Positions 37,601 through 45,533 of a stretch of 64,000 nucleotides of DNA are shown in pieces. Location of the stretch: the NCBI GenBank assembly GCA_012845835.1, contig JABAKD010000025.1:21539923-21603922 (forward strand). Reading direction: 5' to 3'. This DNA comes from Undaria pinnatifida. Its lineage: Eukaryota > Sar > Phaeophyceae > Laminariales > Alariaceae. The first letter of the stretch is position 1. Each line of letters begins with the position of its first letter. A program made the position numbers and the translations under genes. A model generated the notes under the pieces. That model saw only the letters and a program-made list of their open reading frames with translations. It made no database searches and had not been told where the DNA came from.

Positions 37601-40600
37601 GTACTCCTCGCCTGCATGTATCGTCCCCTAGTCAATATCCAATGGAATCTTCGGTCGGCGATGTCAGACCGCATCCTGCGCAAGATTGCCAACATATGGA
37701 ACCCGTACTAGCTTCAACTATTGTGTCAGCGCTCTGCAATGGTCCGATCGTTGAAATAAAAAAGAGTTCCACCTCTTCCTCTATTTTTCCTTCGCTATCG
37801 TAGCAGAATGTGCTGGTGATGCAACAGACGCTGCTCTTTCCAGCGCAATAGAGAATCATGTATATCCGCTCTGTACCGTTCATCAAAGTGCTTGTTCGTT
37901 CTAGAACCGCGACCACTCACCTTGCCACCCATGAGATCGGAAGCATCGGAAAATATGGCTTTATTGCCTCCCTCGGCTGCAGCCGTCAGCAACGAGCTCC
38001 CGTCCCCTCCCCTAGCCTCAAGAATGACAATAATCTGCACGGGATAGCGTTAAAATAGCGTTGTTAGGATGACAAAGACAACTGGGCGTTCGGACGTGGG
38101 TGTGGGGAACGGTGTTTCGAACGCGTTGGTGATTGGGCCGCAGATTCGGGGCGGAGTGACACCGCCCCTGGATTCTGGACGCCTTCGACCGACCCCGTTG
38201 CCCGTCTTAACCAAACTCAATGCGAACGTGCTTCTTGAGCACGAATGCGGCGGCAACATGATCAAGCCACGAAACTACCTCATGATTCAAGTCGAAGTCA
38301 ACGGGCACGCAATCATAGCAATGAAACACAAACCAACGCACAACCCAACGTTTTTTTTCAAGTGTCCCTCGCCCTCCCGCTTCTCAAACATTGCTCCTGC
38401 GCCCTTCCTTCGCCTTTCTATACCCATCAGATGCTACCAGTCACGATATGGATGAAACCAATCAGAACATTTGTAACATAACTAAACACCGTCACAACTG
38501 CCCCTCCCCCGCCGCCTTCGCAATGACAGTGGCAGGAAGGCCTGTTGTGCCCGCACGTCCCACCTCTTGCTGGGACAACGTTCGCTTCAGGGATCGCAGC
38601 ACGGCGTAGAACATCTCCACGTCTCCGCTGCGGGCGGCAAGCATGACGATTGTTTCCAGCTGCTCGTCATCGTATATGCTCAAGGTCGACAGCTGGCTCG
38701 CCGCCTGCTCGTTTCCGATGACGCTCACCGCCGCCCCGACCGCGCTGGGATCACCGCTGTCGACTGCCTCAACAAGACTGCACACGCCTGCACCCATGGA
38801 AACATTAGCTGGCGAGAAGGTTTACCACCCTTACATCCACATGTGGTTTGGTTTCGGGTGAAAACATGACTTCCTTTCACTTTCCTGCCAAAACAAGGTA
38901 GACGGTGGTGTGGTAGTAGTGGTAAAGCAAGCTCAAGGGACGAAACTGTCGTACAAGACGCACAGTCATCCAGAGGGAGGTGTCGCCAATCTTGAGGCGA
39001 GCGTTGTGCCACGATTGGCCGAGAACGTAGGATTCTGGGTGCTTATGTGTCGGGGTCTGGGGGGGGGGGGCTCATGTACGCCATTGCGATTTGTTATCGA
39101 GGTTGGACATTTCGCGAGCTCTTAATACCGTGGAAAAGGAGCCCGCGCCTCAACATTCGGCGAGTCTACAGAAATCCCGTCTGCATCAGGTTGTGTATTC
39201 AATAGCGTAGCTGTTGATACACGCGGAGATCGAACGACCGACGCATCTTGCTCAACGCAGCGAGATAAGTTAGACACATGGCAACGAAAACACCTCCAGT
39301 CAGTTATTTCGAGTGTTTCCGTGCGTCGATGGATAAGCGAAGCAGACATATGGCCAAGCCCGTCGATTCAACGACCTTGGTGTTCACGTACGTCTGGGGA
39401 GAGTGTCGGCGACGACATCCACATCTGAGAACGAGCCTGCGGTGGGCACGCGCCGAGCCGAAAAACAAAAGTTTGTACGCAGACCCACCAACCATTACCA
39501 TGTCAAACCAGTCAAATACTGAAAGCAAAACATAGAACGAATTCTTGTATAAATTTTCCATTGAAACACCTAGGTACAGTCATGCCGGCGTGTAACTATT
39601 TAAGGTCTGATATGTGCAGGCAGCGGCGTGGGGTCCGATAGCGGACCCGAAACCCAAGACAAACAACTCGCAACCTTACACGGCGGTCACCAATCCACGT
39701 CAGATAACCAAATACGTCACATCCATCGACCTATGTACCTTTCTCTGCGCGACGACCTACCTTTCTCTGGCTCGGCGACCCCAGTGGTCACCCTCTTGTT
39801 GTCGTACTCCCCTCGGCCACCTTTCTGCATCACGCGCTTCCACACCTCCGCTCCCTCCCGACTGATCTCAAGCTCCGCCTCTTCGCTCGTCTCCTCTTTC
39901 GTCTTTGGCCCCAACGTTGTCGACTTCACCTTTTCAGCCCTTGAAGAACGACCACCTAACCGGAATCCGGTGCGTTTGACTGAGGCTTTCCAATTTGAAA
40001 ATTTATACGAACTTCGGCGTTTCCATGGTTTCCATCCTTTAGATTTCACCGCTGCATTTTTTCTGTCGACAACAGATGCCAGCGGGCGGATACGGATAGC
40101 TTCGGATGTAACGCTTCTTCCGCGCATTTCTGTTTTCACCTCTGGTTCCTCGATTGAAGCACCTGCACGCGCCGCTGCAGCCTGCATGCACCCTGTCTCC
40201 GCTGCCACCCCTTCTACGAGGACGTTATTTCTTGAGAGCCTGAAGATAGCCTTGGTCGTACCCCCAATGTCTTTCTCCTTCACTTCCGCACGGGAGTTAT
40301 GGCCGTGTCTTACCTTGGCTGCAGAAGCCGTCTGTAACCGTGGCGGCCGGGAGTGGCCAGGCATGTCTCCCCCTTCCGTATTTGATGGCGGCGTTTGTGG
40401 CTGTGATCCAAGGTCATGTTGCGTCGACTTGAACTCAGGTGCGCTTCCTTTTTCAAGGTTTTCGCCTGACATGAAAGGCATCAACGCTACGGCCATGACG
40501 CGGGTGCCCGCCGCTTGAACCTGGTCTTCTGCCTCCTGTCGCCGCGTCGAAACAGTTACAAGAGAGGCTTCCGCCTCCGCGGTCAGCGCACCCGCATCCA

Positions 40601-40850
40601 TCGCTGGTTTTTCGAAGGCAGTTGTCGTGCGATTTTGAGGGGGTCGTAACAGTGATCGTGAATTGTTGCCGGTCGTCAACTCGGTGGGAGAGAAAGTTTT
40701 CGATGATTTCTCTCGATGTAATTCTACCGTGGTTGCCGTCACGTCAAGTCTCTCCATAAGCTCTTCCTTCTCCTCCTCCTGCTCAGGCATACTGGTCTCG
40801 TCTGACTGCAATAGCTTCAAAGCCAGTTTGGCGTCGGGACCACCTGTCAT
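25206..40850 (-). CDS. TRP-like cation channel with N-terminal ankyrin-like repeats (19-exon gene model)
   Basis: Exons, 5' to 3' on the minus strand: 40850-39761, 38808-38564, 38034-37921, 37255-37136, 36666-36529, 36325-36188, 35248-35123, 34514-34368, 33544-33359, 32374-32264, 31885-31757, 31486-31099, 30722-30571, 29815-29684, 29133-28894, 28015-27899, 27615-27415, 26601-26106, 25630-25206. They join into one frame of about 1564 codons ending at TAG. Every intron is GT..AG and nearly all are phase 0. The protein would be a membrane channel: low-complexity N-terminus (about 1-363), ankyrin-like repeats (about 364-700), a linker, S1-S6 with a pore loop (about 1035-1245), two extra hydrophobic segments (about 1314-1387) and a charged, probably coiled-coil tail (about 1430-1564). 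TRP membership rests on the S4-S5-pore-S6 pattern, including AFKAMLGETHFF before a long S6 ending LNLLVAVLNTA. Ligand and ion selectivity cannot be told. Weakest parts are exon 1 and the borders of exons 9, 12 and 15. Confidence 0.8.
26106..26601 (-). CDS. Channel gene exon 18: post-S6 region with two extra hydrophobic segments
   Basis: A 496-bp exon, phase 0 to 1. It starts VSKARLIRHYASVVETDLLP (a post-S6 helix), then two long hydrophobic segments, AVFWVIIGPIAVATGWFLWI with its extension, and VTIAVACCIVGAPFWLLFLW, followed by a basic and Cys-rich turn RLRRRGKRVCCCRGGR. The donor TACG|GTGACG leaves one base that joins the next exon as a Gly codon. Confidence 0.82.
26729..26990. repeat. Direct duplication inside intron 17 of the channel gene
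   Basis: 26729-26824 and 26902-26990 share cattcg..accaagat.tctcgc, a cgtacgg/tgtacacc block, gtcagg, gtaaa and gccagcag. Diverged copies of about 95 bp. Confidence 0.45.
27415..27615 (-). CDS. Channel gene exon 17: pore helix, filter and S6
   Basis: A 201-bp phase 0-0 exon between gatggtctcag and CAAG|GTCGGT. It encodes the pore helix and filter AFKAMLGETHFF (about residues 1196-1207) and S6, LLVAYLIILTVMMLNLLVAV, ending LNTAHTKVDKN. This is the strongest evidence for a TRP-type channel: an acidic residue follows the filter glycine and the S6 end has the family's LNLLxAxxN pattern. Confidence 0.9.
27899..28015 (-). CDS. Channel gene exon 16: S5
   Basis: A 117-bp phase 0-0 exon between caacttgtaccag and GTG|GTGAGG. 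It encodes VKFVTLMLVVMLGFVMAFYS (S5) and the outer loop LFPLPGNFGV leading to the pore helix. Confidence 0.85.
28894..29133 (-). CDS. Channel gene exon 15: S3 and S4
   Basis: A 240-bp phase 0-0 exon. After YILDKWNVLDV, the typical start of S3 in TRP and related channels, come SLCLMFMGLCYRAF (S3) and LYALSTPLAFSRLLFYAQIL (S4 with a single Arg), then the linker PSQGPMIQ. Donor CAG|GTAAAT. The acceptor (actcgttgaag) is only moderate. Confidence 0.82.
29684..29815 (-). CDS. Channel gene exon 14: S1 and start of S2
   Basis: A 132-bp phase 0-0 exon between cgtgtag and TGC|GTAAGT. It encodes a hydrophobic helix FVAYLYTMVIFAGYVLL (S1), the acidic loop NEDNSFDWAE and the start of S2, ITFASYVC. Confidence 0.8.
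30060..30165. repeat. Short repeat TTCGTTT/TTTGGT in intron 13 of the channel gene
   Basis: Run of 10-12 base units such as ttttggttcg, tttcgttttgc, ttagttcgttgcgg and ttcgctttggtgc. Confidence 0.5.
30571..30722 (-). CDS. Channel gene exon 13: pre-S1 segment
   Basis: A 152-bp exon starting with two bases that complete a Gly codon. Acceptor ccttctcccccag, donor CAAG|GTGGGT. It encodes NFPGARFIVVGLLSRPDTYY and runs directly into the VPALRMMLEF of exon 14. Confidence 0.78.
31099..31486 (-). CDS. Channel gene exon 12: cytoplasmic domain before the membrane part
   Basis: About 388 bp, phase 0 to phase 1. It encodes VDELLLEVLEHLPPTVRGF, CSAVFEPETT and CTIPLVLDFMWRKFTKSLP, a compact cytoplasmic module just upstream of S1. 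The acceptor (tccacgag) is weak and the donor TACG|GTTCGT was picked by phase, so both ends may shift by some codons. Confidence 0.7.
31757..31885 (-). CDS. Channel gene exon 11: linker/repeat
   Basis: A 129-bp phase 0-0 exon with a very clear acceptor (ctctcgtctctctgcgcgcag). It encodes DCILGAVVSADNPFVPGM then a long helix NLSVALTVAARRAVEGEKHG. Confidence 0.72.
32264..32374 (-). CDS. Channel gene exon 10: linker
   Basis: A 111-bp phase 0-0 exon after gcgacatttag. It encodes VDREVLTAISFLLRHGAKPE followed by a second helix VLGLIRLSTSL, again ankyrin-like in shape (LLRHGAKPE resembles the ankyrin LLxxGAxx turn). Confidence 0.7.
33359..33544 (-). CDS. Channel gene exon 9: linker
   Basis: A 186-bp phase 0-0 exon with a good acceptor (atatcaatttcag). 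It encodes LLDLHVVLLPGGYNH and VAATAVVTVAGLPFRKML. The donor TTC|GTGAAT was chosen for phase; a stronger-looking GTACGT lies 10 bases inside but gives the wrong phase, so the 3' border is unsure. Confidence 0.5.
34368..34514 (-). CDS. Channel gene exon 8: helical linker
   Basis: A 147-bp phase 0-0 exon with a strong donor GCCG|GTGAGT. It encodes a helical stretch including LPQTYATNKMIDVYSASLAM. It is not an obvious ankyrin unit and probably belongs to the linker between repeats and membrane domain. Confidence 0.65.
35123..35248 (-). CDS. Channel gene exon 7: ankyrin-like repeat
   Basis: A 126-bp phase 0-0 exon. Acceptor caacaactcttag, donor CAAG|GTAAGA. It contains DVQGLTAMSYATNSGVIEVI, an ankyrin-type unit with D-x-x-G-x-T-A. 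Confidence 0.78.
36188..36325 (-). CDS. Channel gene exon 6: ankyrin-like repeat
   Basis: A 138-bp phase 0-0 exon, the same length as exon 5. Strong acceptor tccctacctatag and donor GCC|GTGAGT. It contains MSALMAAAERGSVEAVTAVM, a textbook ankyrin-like helix pair. Confidence 0.8.
36529..36666 (-). CDS. Channel gene exon 5: ankyrin-like repeat
   Basis: A 138-bp phase 0-0 exon. It includes VVVEAAGSGCGAMVDAVVA and a downstream helix MSDLLTAER, which fits one ankyrin-like unit and the start of the next. Donor AGG|GTGCGT. Confidence 0.65.
37136..37255 (-). CDS. Channel gene exon 4: ankyrin-like repeat
   Basis: A 120-bp phase 0-0 exon with motif YLMEMAARSGNVEMFNTA, closely parallel to MLAARSGDVEMFYAV in exon 2. 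Donor CAAG|GTGAAC. An alternative acceptor (gctctcag) lies 26 bases inside but would break phase 0. Confidence 0.7.
37921..38034 (-). CDS. Channel gene exon 3: ankyrin-like repeat
   Basis: A 114-bp phase 0-0 exon. Acceptor cccgtgcag and donor CAAG|GTGAGT are both strong. It contains DGSSLLTAAAEGGNKAIF, a clear ankyrin-type G-x-S/T-x-L-L-x-A-A-x-x-G unit. Confidence 0.8.
38564..38808 (-). CDS. Channel gene exon 2: ankyrin-like repeats
   Basis: Acceptor ccttctcgccag, with an alternative 21 bases downstream that keeps the frame. It encodes two helix-rich repeats including LVEAVDSGDPSAVGAAV and IVMLAARSGDVEMFYAVL; the small-residue helix followed by SGD/SGN and a second helix is the ankyrin pattern. 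Donor GAG|GTGGGA, phase 0. Confidence 0.7.
39761..40850 (-). CDS. Channel gene exon 1: disordered N-terminal region
   Basis: Open for about 388 codons. The first in-frame ATG is at 40850 (MTGGPDAKLALKLL). The frame continues upstream to an AG at 40926 that could instead be an acceptor, so an earlier exon is possible. The product is rich in E, K, R, S and T, with an acidic run EEEKEELMERL, and no fold is recognised. The donor AAAG|GTAGGT gives phase 1, which matches the two-base start of the next exon; this is the main reason for joining it to the channel. The opposite strand is also open over much of this stretch, so coding status is less sure than for the later exons. Confidence 0.55.
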
Positions 40851-40925
40851 TGGAGCAACTCGTATCTGGGGGCGCAAGGGGGTTCCCGAGCTCCCAAGAT
40901 CGAAGCTCCAACCGCTTGAACCCAG

Positions 40926-42084
40926 CTATGATGTTGCCGAGTTGGTGTTGGAGAACGCTCTGACGTTGATCAGGCTACGAGAGGTGCGACCACCTTGACG
41001 AGACGCTCCTGCAGCCGGATGGTTGTAGAACAGCAGAAATACAATTGCAGCCATCGAGGCGGGTGTGGGCGTGCGGGGGGGCCATAGCAATGATGAAACA
41101 AAGATACACATTTGTCGAGACAAAAGAAGTATAAGTGCTGTCCCTTCCTGCGGTGTGTTTTCTATTCGAACGCGGTTGTGCGTGCACGTGCGTTTGACCC
41201 TGTTGAGGCTTACAACGAACGGTGCGGGATCTCGGAAATAACGCTCCCCCGAAATGGGCCAACCAAGATGATAGGGTAAGGGGGTCCCTTTAGGAGCCTT
41301 TTATGCAATGGCTTCGGTTCGCTCGCGCGGGTAACCCCCGTGCATCTTGGGGCCATAAGCGTTCGTGCTGTTTTAAGTTTTCAATATCAACCCCAAATAG
41401 GGTGGTCAGCTGCGCTAAGCTAAATAAATAATCTAACGTGCTTTTCGACAGTGAGGGACAGAGTCACTCGCGCAAGTATGATATGATATATTAGCTCACA
41501 CTCGGGAGTGAAAAAAGGGGGTATTAACAAGTATTAACATCTCCCCTATCATAGCCTTGATCAGAGGTGGGGTGCCAGCACATCTGTTTGCCAAAACGGC
41601 GACCACCACGTTTGTCCTTGTTGGGTCAGCGTGGTGACACAGACGCCGCCTGTTGCACGTGAATACGTAGGATTTTTCGATAAAACAAGGCGGGGGGGAC
41701 ATAGCATTCAAAAACAATAAATGAAGCATGGTTAGTACAAATAGGGGAATGCGTAGACAGTTTTGTTTATCTGGGGCTCTGACTACTACTGTCACCCTTT
41801 TACCGTCAACATCAACATCATCATCAAAACGGCCCTGTTGCGTATAGTCCACTCAACGGTTGAGAGGGGCCGAGCATTCGTCAATGAATTCTCGTCATCA
41901 CCGAAAATCATAATAATTATATGTTTATGCTGCGTTAAACCCACTAATGCGTCGATTGAACCAATGCACCGGTCACAGTTGAACATCGTTCTCGAGCCTA
42001 GGCCCAGTGGTATACATCTCATTGTTTTGAGACTGAAACTGAGAGTTGGAAAGATGCGTGCTGCGGTAGAGTGAACTTATTTTT
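40926..42084. other. 5' flank of the channel gene; no regulatory site read
   Basis: No TATA box or other core element is convincing. A short piece near 41455-41515 (gtcactcgcgcaag, cactcgggagtg) resembles the hairpin units at 1390-1675. Confidence 0.35.
41496..41852 (-). other. Possible short ORF, unrecognised
   Basis: Open for 119 codons from a GTG, with a hydrophobic segment LFVLTMLHLLFLNAM and a later ANRCAGTPPLIKAMIGEMLI. There is no ATG at the start and no family recognised. Confidence 0.2.
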
Positions 42085-42320
42085 TTTTGTATTTCCAACT
42101 TGAGGTCTATGCGTTACCCAAAGGCCGATTATCGATAGAAGAAACATACAAAATACAAAATGCGACCCTATTAACAATGAAACGACATAGGTATGCGGTA
42201 CAAACGAAATATGCTTACAAAGCCAAGAATTACTTTTCCAAGGATTGTCGCCGAAGGAGCCCCGTCGTCCAGAAAATGTTTGAGCCGAAACGTGCTACTT
42301 CTATCGAATGATAGTACGCG
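42085..42320 (+). repeat. Short TIR element (240-bp family), copy
   Basis: It contains aaggagccccgtcgtccag and ends atagtacgcg, collinear with the copies at 13301 and 63700. The 5' end is diverged. Confidence 0.5.
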
Positions 42321-42824
42321 TCGAAGCGTTGGTTAACAAACCAAGGTGGTTTTTGTGATTTGTTCCGACGTCCGAGATCGGATTGTGTGCGTTCTCCGAT
42401 TGTCGAGTTTAACTCGGTATCGAACAACCAGAGTCACCCTCCTACGTAGCGATCTACGATGTGTTGCTCCAAGTATACCGTCGAACTAATGCCGCGACCC
42501 GGAAAAACAACAACAAAATGTCACATGATACGAAATACGCCTAGCCAGCATTCGCCATGATGAGGCTCGAACTCGCGAAATATTGCTGGACCACCTCCGA
42601 CACTTTTCAAAATAGGGGCATCCTTTATCGAAGAGCTTGTTTCTCTCTGAATTCCTGTTTATTTACGCCATGTTTGACGTTATCGTGTTTGGCTGTTTCC
42701 CATACGAATTCTTGTGGGGTATTATCTTGCCGTCATATAACGGTCCAGGCGATCTCAAATTACTTCACGATTCATGCCTCTGCTTTTTTTTGTGCATCCC
42801 CTTCTATTTTTTTCGCGTTTTTCA

Positions 42825-43125
42825 TTTCTCCTTCCCTCTCTCTAGGCGTAACTCAGGTCTGGGATCACTAAGCAGGGTCTCCTCCCCCCTCCCCACTACG
42901 GGAAGCGGATTCATTTTTATCGCGGGAAGAATTCAGCAATTTCAGCATTTTTGTCCCTCGTCCACTCGCGTCAAATTGTGCTTATCCACGTTATAGAGCG
43001 CTGTCGGCAGTTGGCCTTTCTCCGTAATATATATATACCGAAGACTTTAACCCCTGACTCCAACATTAGTAGTACTGTTCGAGGTTAACTACCAGATCAC
43101 CGGGGTGACCGGCTGCGATTATCCT
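42825..43125 (+). repeat. Dispersed repeat B, copy
   Basis: Matches 54485-54805: ctaggcgtaactcaggtctg, gggatcact, a GGG/CCTCC block, cagttgg, and the end aggttaac..ggggtgaccggc. Confidence 0.45.
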
Positions 43126-43139
43126 GCGGAACAAAATGG

Positions 43140-43360
43140 GGTAATTCAAGTCGTTCCCATGGTGTGTTCCACGGCAAAGCCCATGCGATTGTACAGGCTT
43201 TTGTGGCATGCAGTGGGGTCCCGTTCGTGGGACTTCACGCGCCAAAGTGTTTGCGGGGTCCCACGAGAGTTCCGGTGGAGTATTTTATGGGTTCCCATGG
43301 ATTCTCTCCTCACGTTTCACGGAAAGAAAAGCCCCGGGGTATTCCAATCCCTTAATAGGA
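43140..43360. repeat. Degenerate GGGACCC/TCCCATGG-type repeat
   Basis: Spaced units such as cccatggtgtgttcc, ggggtcccgttcgtgggac, ggggtcccacgaga and gggttcccatgg; distant relatives of the 56-kb array by eye. Confidence 0.4.
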
Positions 43361-43389
43361 GGAGGGTACTCATTTGTTGGTTGCCCTAG

Positions 43390-44230
43390 TCAGTTGACCA
43401 TTGACCGTGAACCCCTTTCGAGACGGAGCACTGTTCCTACTCCTGATAGAGACACCCCCTCTCCTTGCGTTTTTCCATCTATTACATAAAAACTGTTTGC
43501 TTGCCCTACCCCCCTCTCTGTTGTGCCGTATGCAGCCGCAATCTATCTCCTTGGATACCGATCGTTTTCTCGACACTCCCAAGTCTACCAAACTCTCCAT
43601 GTACCTACCGTAGTCTCAAGTCCTCATCTACTCCTCTACCGCATCCAGTTCCTCTTTGTATGCTTCACATTCTCTTACTATGCGAGACCTGCTCTCTATT
43701 GTTGGGCAACACTGGCACATATGTGCATCCACGTCCTCCTCCTCTCCATTGCTAGTATATCCTTCTTTCTTTCTGGTGGGTCCAGGTCCGCTAAACGAAA
43801 TCAGAATTTCGTATTTTTCGCATAGTCCATCGCGCCGTGCAACTACGTTTTCACTCCAATATCTTCCCTAAATCCGCCCGTATATCTCTAGATCCAAGTG
43901 TTTATCATATTTCACCTTATATCTTAGCGCCAGCCTTTCCCTTTTTTCTATACTTTATTTTGCTTATGTCTTGTGCCCACCAAACTTCTCTATGGACAGT
44001 ACCTCTTGTGGGTCTCCTCATATATTCTTCCATCTTTCTCGACTACGTTATCTCATCTTAGCCTAGCTCGCCCTGTTGTTGTTACCTTCCCTACAGCCCT
44101 GCCAGCTATATATAGCTGGCAACCTCTTTTCTGCCATATTCCTTACTCTTTTGTGTTTCGCCTTTTTAAACTCTCTCACGTCTCTACTTGTTTGATTACA
44201 TACATTAACGTAGCCCACTCAAAACGATAA
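43390..44230 (+). other. Pyrimidine-rich stretch, about 850 bp
   Basis: Strong C+T excess on the plus strand, with many ctcct, cttcc and tttc runs. Several frames give hydrophobic Leu/Ser/Phe-rich peptides, explained by composition. No gene is seen. Confidence 0.6.
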
Positions 44231-44284
44231 CTCACACTATAGTCTATATGACAAGTTATGGTTTTATTCTTATTGAATTCCACA

Positions 44285-44535
44285 GATGTCTGGTTTTGCC
44301 CCCCTCAATGAGGGTCATACAGTTTCTGTGCGCAGAACAAGGCTGAACGTCTTAGTCCTGTTGACCCAGGCATTAGTAGGGCAGTCACCGACCTCTATCC
44401 TTCACGAGGATATACACGCACACCCCGTAACACGCGCGATCGAAGAATCACACGCAGCTTGAAAATAAAGCTGAGTTTTGAACAAAACATTTTTTTTTAT
44501 CAATCTCACAGCGGAAGTGTATTTTTTCATTTATT
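44285..44535 (+). repeat. Dispersed repeat A, copy
   Basis: Shares tgcgcagaac, ctgttgaccc, gcattagtagggcagtcacc, cacgcgcgatcga and cacacgcagcttg with the family. Confidence 0.5.
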
Positions 44536-45049
44536 AAATACTCAGTATATTCAGAGGGAAAGCTGGGGAAAGGGGCATTTGAGTGTCAGTATTTCTTCTT
44601 GTTTGTTTGGCCATCTCTTGAGCTGATATCCCGGCTTGACTGCAAGATCCAGACCAGAGCATCCAAAGCCGCCGAACACAACGAAAAACTAGGACTTCTG
44701 ATTACTATACGCGGGATGTCATTGACTCCCCAAATCCGTGCTGTCCTGCTCTGCCGTTGGACGTTGTCGGAACCCACCTACTGTTGTTCCCATGGGGACC
44801 CGTGGCAATTGTACCTGATTACTGACGGCTATCACGGACTCCAATGAATGGCGATTCTGATGGGCTTGCATGTGTTCCCGCAAGAACAGCGCCAACCCCT
44901 CAGAAGGGTGTCTTACATTATGCGTTTTTCAACAAGGTGAACTAACCATACTCCTAACCCATGCAAAATACTACGTTTCGAAGTGTCCTCTAATGACGTC
45001 ACTGGGGTAAAAATGGTTGGAGATGTCAAATAATTAGGTGTATCACTGC

Positions 45050-45250
45050 CTCAGGGCTGATCCTATGTGCCTCTCACGAGGGGCCATGGCAACGGCGTTA
45101 TACCAATGGATCTTCCCAAGGGATCCCAGGGGGAAAGCGGGGGTGCCAAATAACTTCCCACGAGAGCCCTCGCGGAAAGAGCGGGTGTCTTATGTTTCCA
45201 CGGACTCCCCATCGGTTCCCCTAGCCGAGATTATGTGGTATCCAACAATC
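45050..45250. repeat. Degenerate palindromic repeat
   Basis: Units such as tctcacgaggggccatgg, cttcccaagggatcccag and cttcccacgagagcc; similar in style to 43140-43360. Confidence 0.35.
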
Positions 45251-45254
45251 CCGT

Positions 45255-45394
45255 CGGCCTAGGTACTGCAGACGTCCAACGAAATGTATTGCAAAGCAAC
45301 GATGAAATTCAGACGATTTTATTATTAGCTTAAGGCGCCAACTAGAAAGTACTTCAGTCAAAACGTGCTACCCCCATAATATCATAGCACCCGT
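45255..45394 (+). repeat. Short TIR element (240-bp family), truncated copy
   Basis: Only the right-hand part is clear: cagacgattttattattagc, then caaaacgtgctaccccc and the end tcatagcacccg. Confidence 0.4.
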
Positions 45395-45533
45395 CATGTT
45401 TTCAGCCAGGAGGAAATATCGTGCCTACTTTTCCTCGATCTCATATTTTGTGTGCCCGAACGCACGTCAAGCTTTGCACCATCTGTACTAAACATACATA
45501 GTTAGGCTGTTGTTGGTATATGTTTAATCAATA

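Noticed and set aside
39628-40518. Plus-strand ORF of 296 codons
   Set aside because: It overlaps channel exon 1 antisense, has no splice or start context, and its composition follows from the opposite frame.
42560-42640. Possible minus-strand tRNA (gcgagttcgagcc near 42570)
   Set aside because: The T-arm-like piece has no matching stem, D-arm or acceptor stem.
42557-44230. Several hydrophobic, membrane-like ORFs
   Set aside because: They follow from pyrimidine-rich composition (Leu, Phe, Ser codons) and overlap in different frames.
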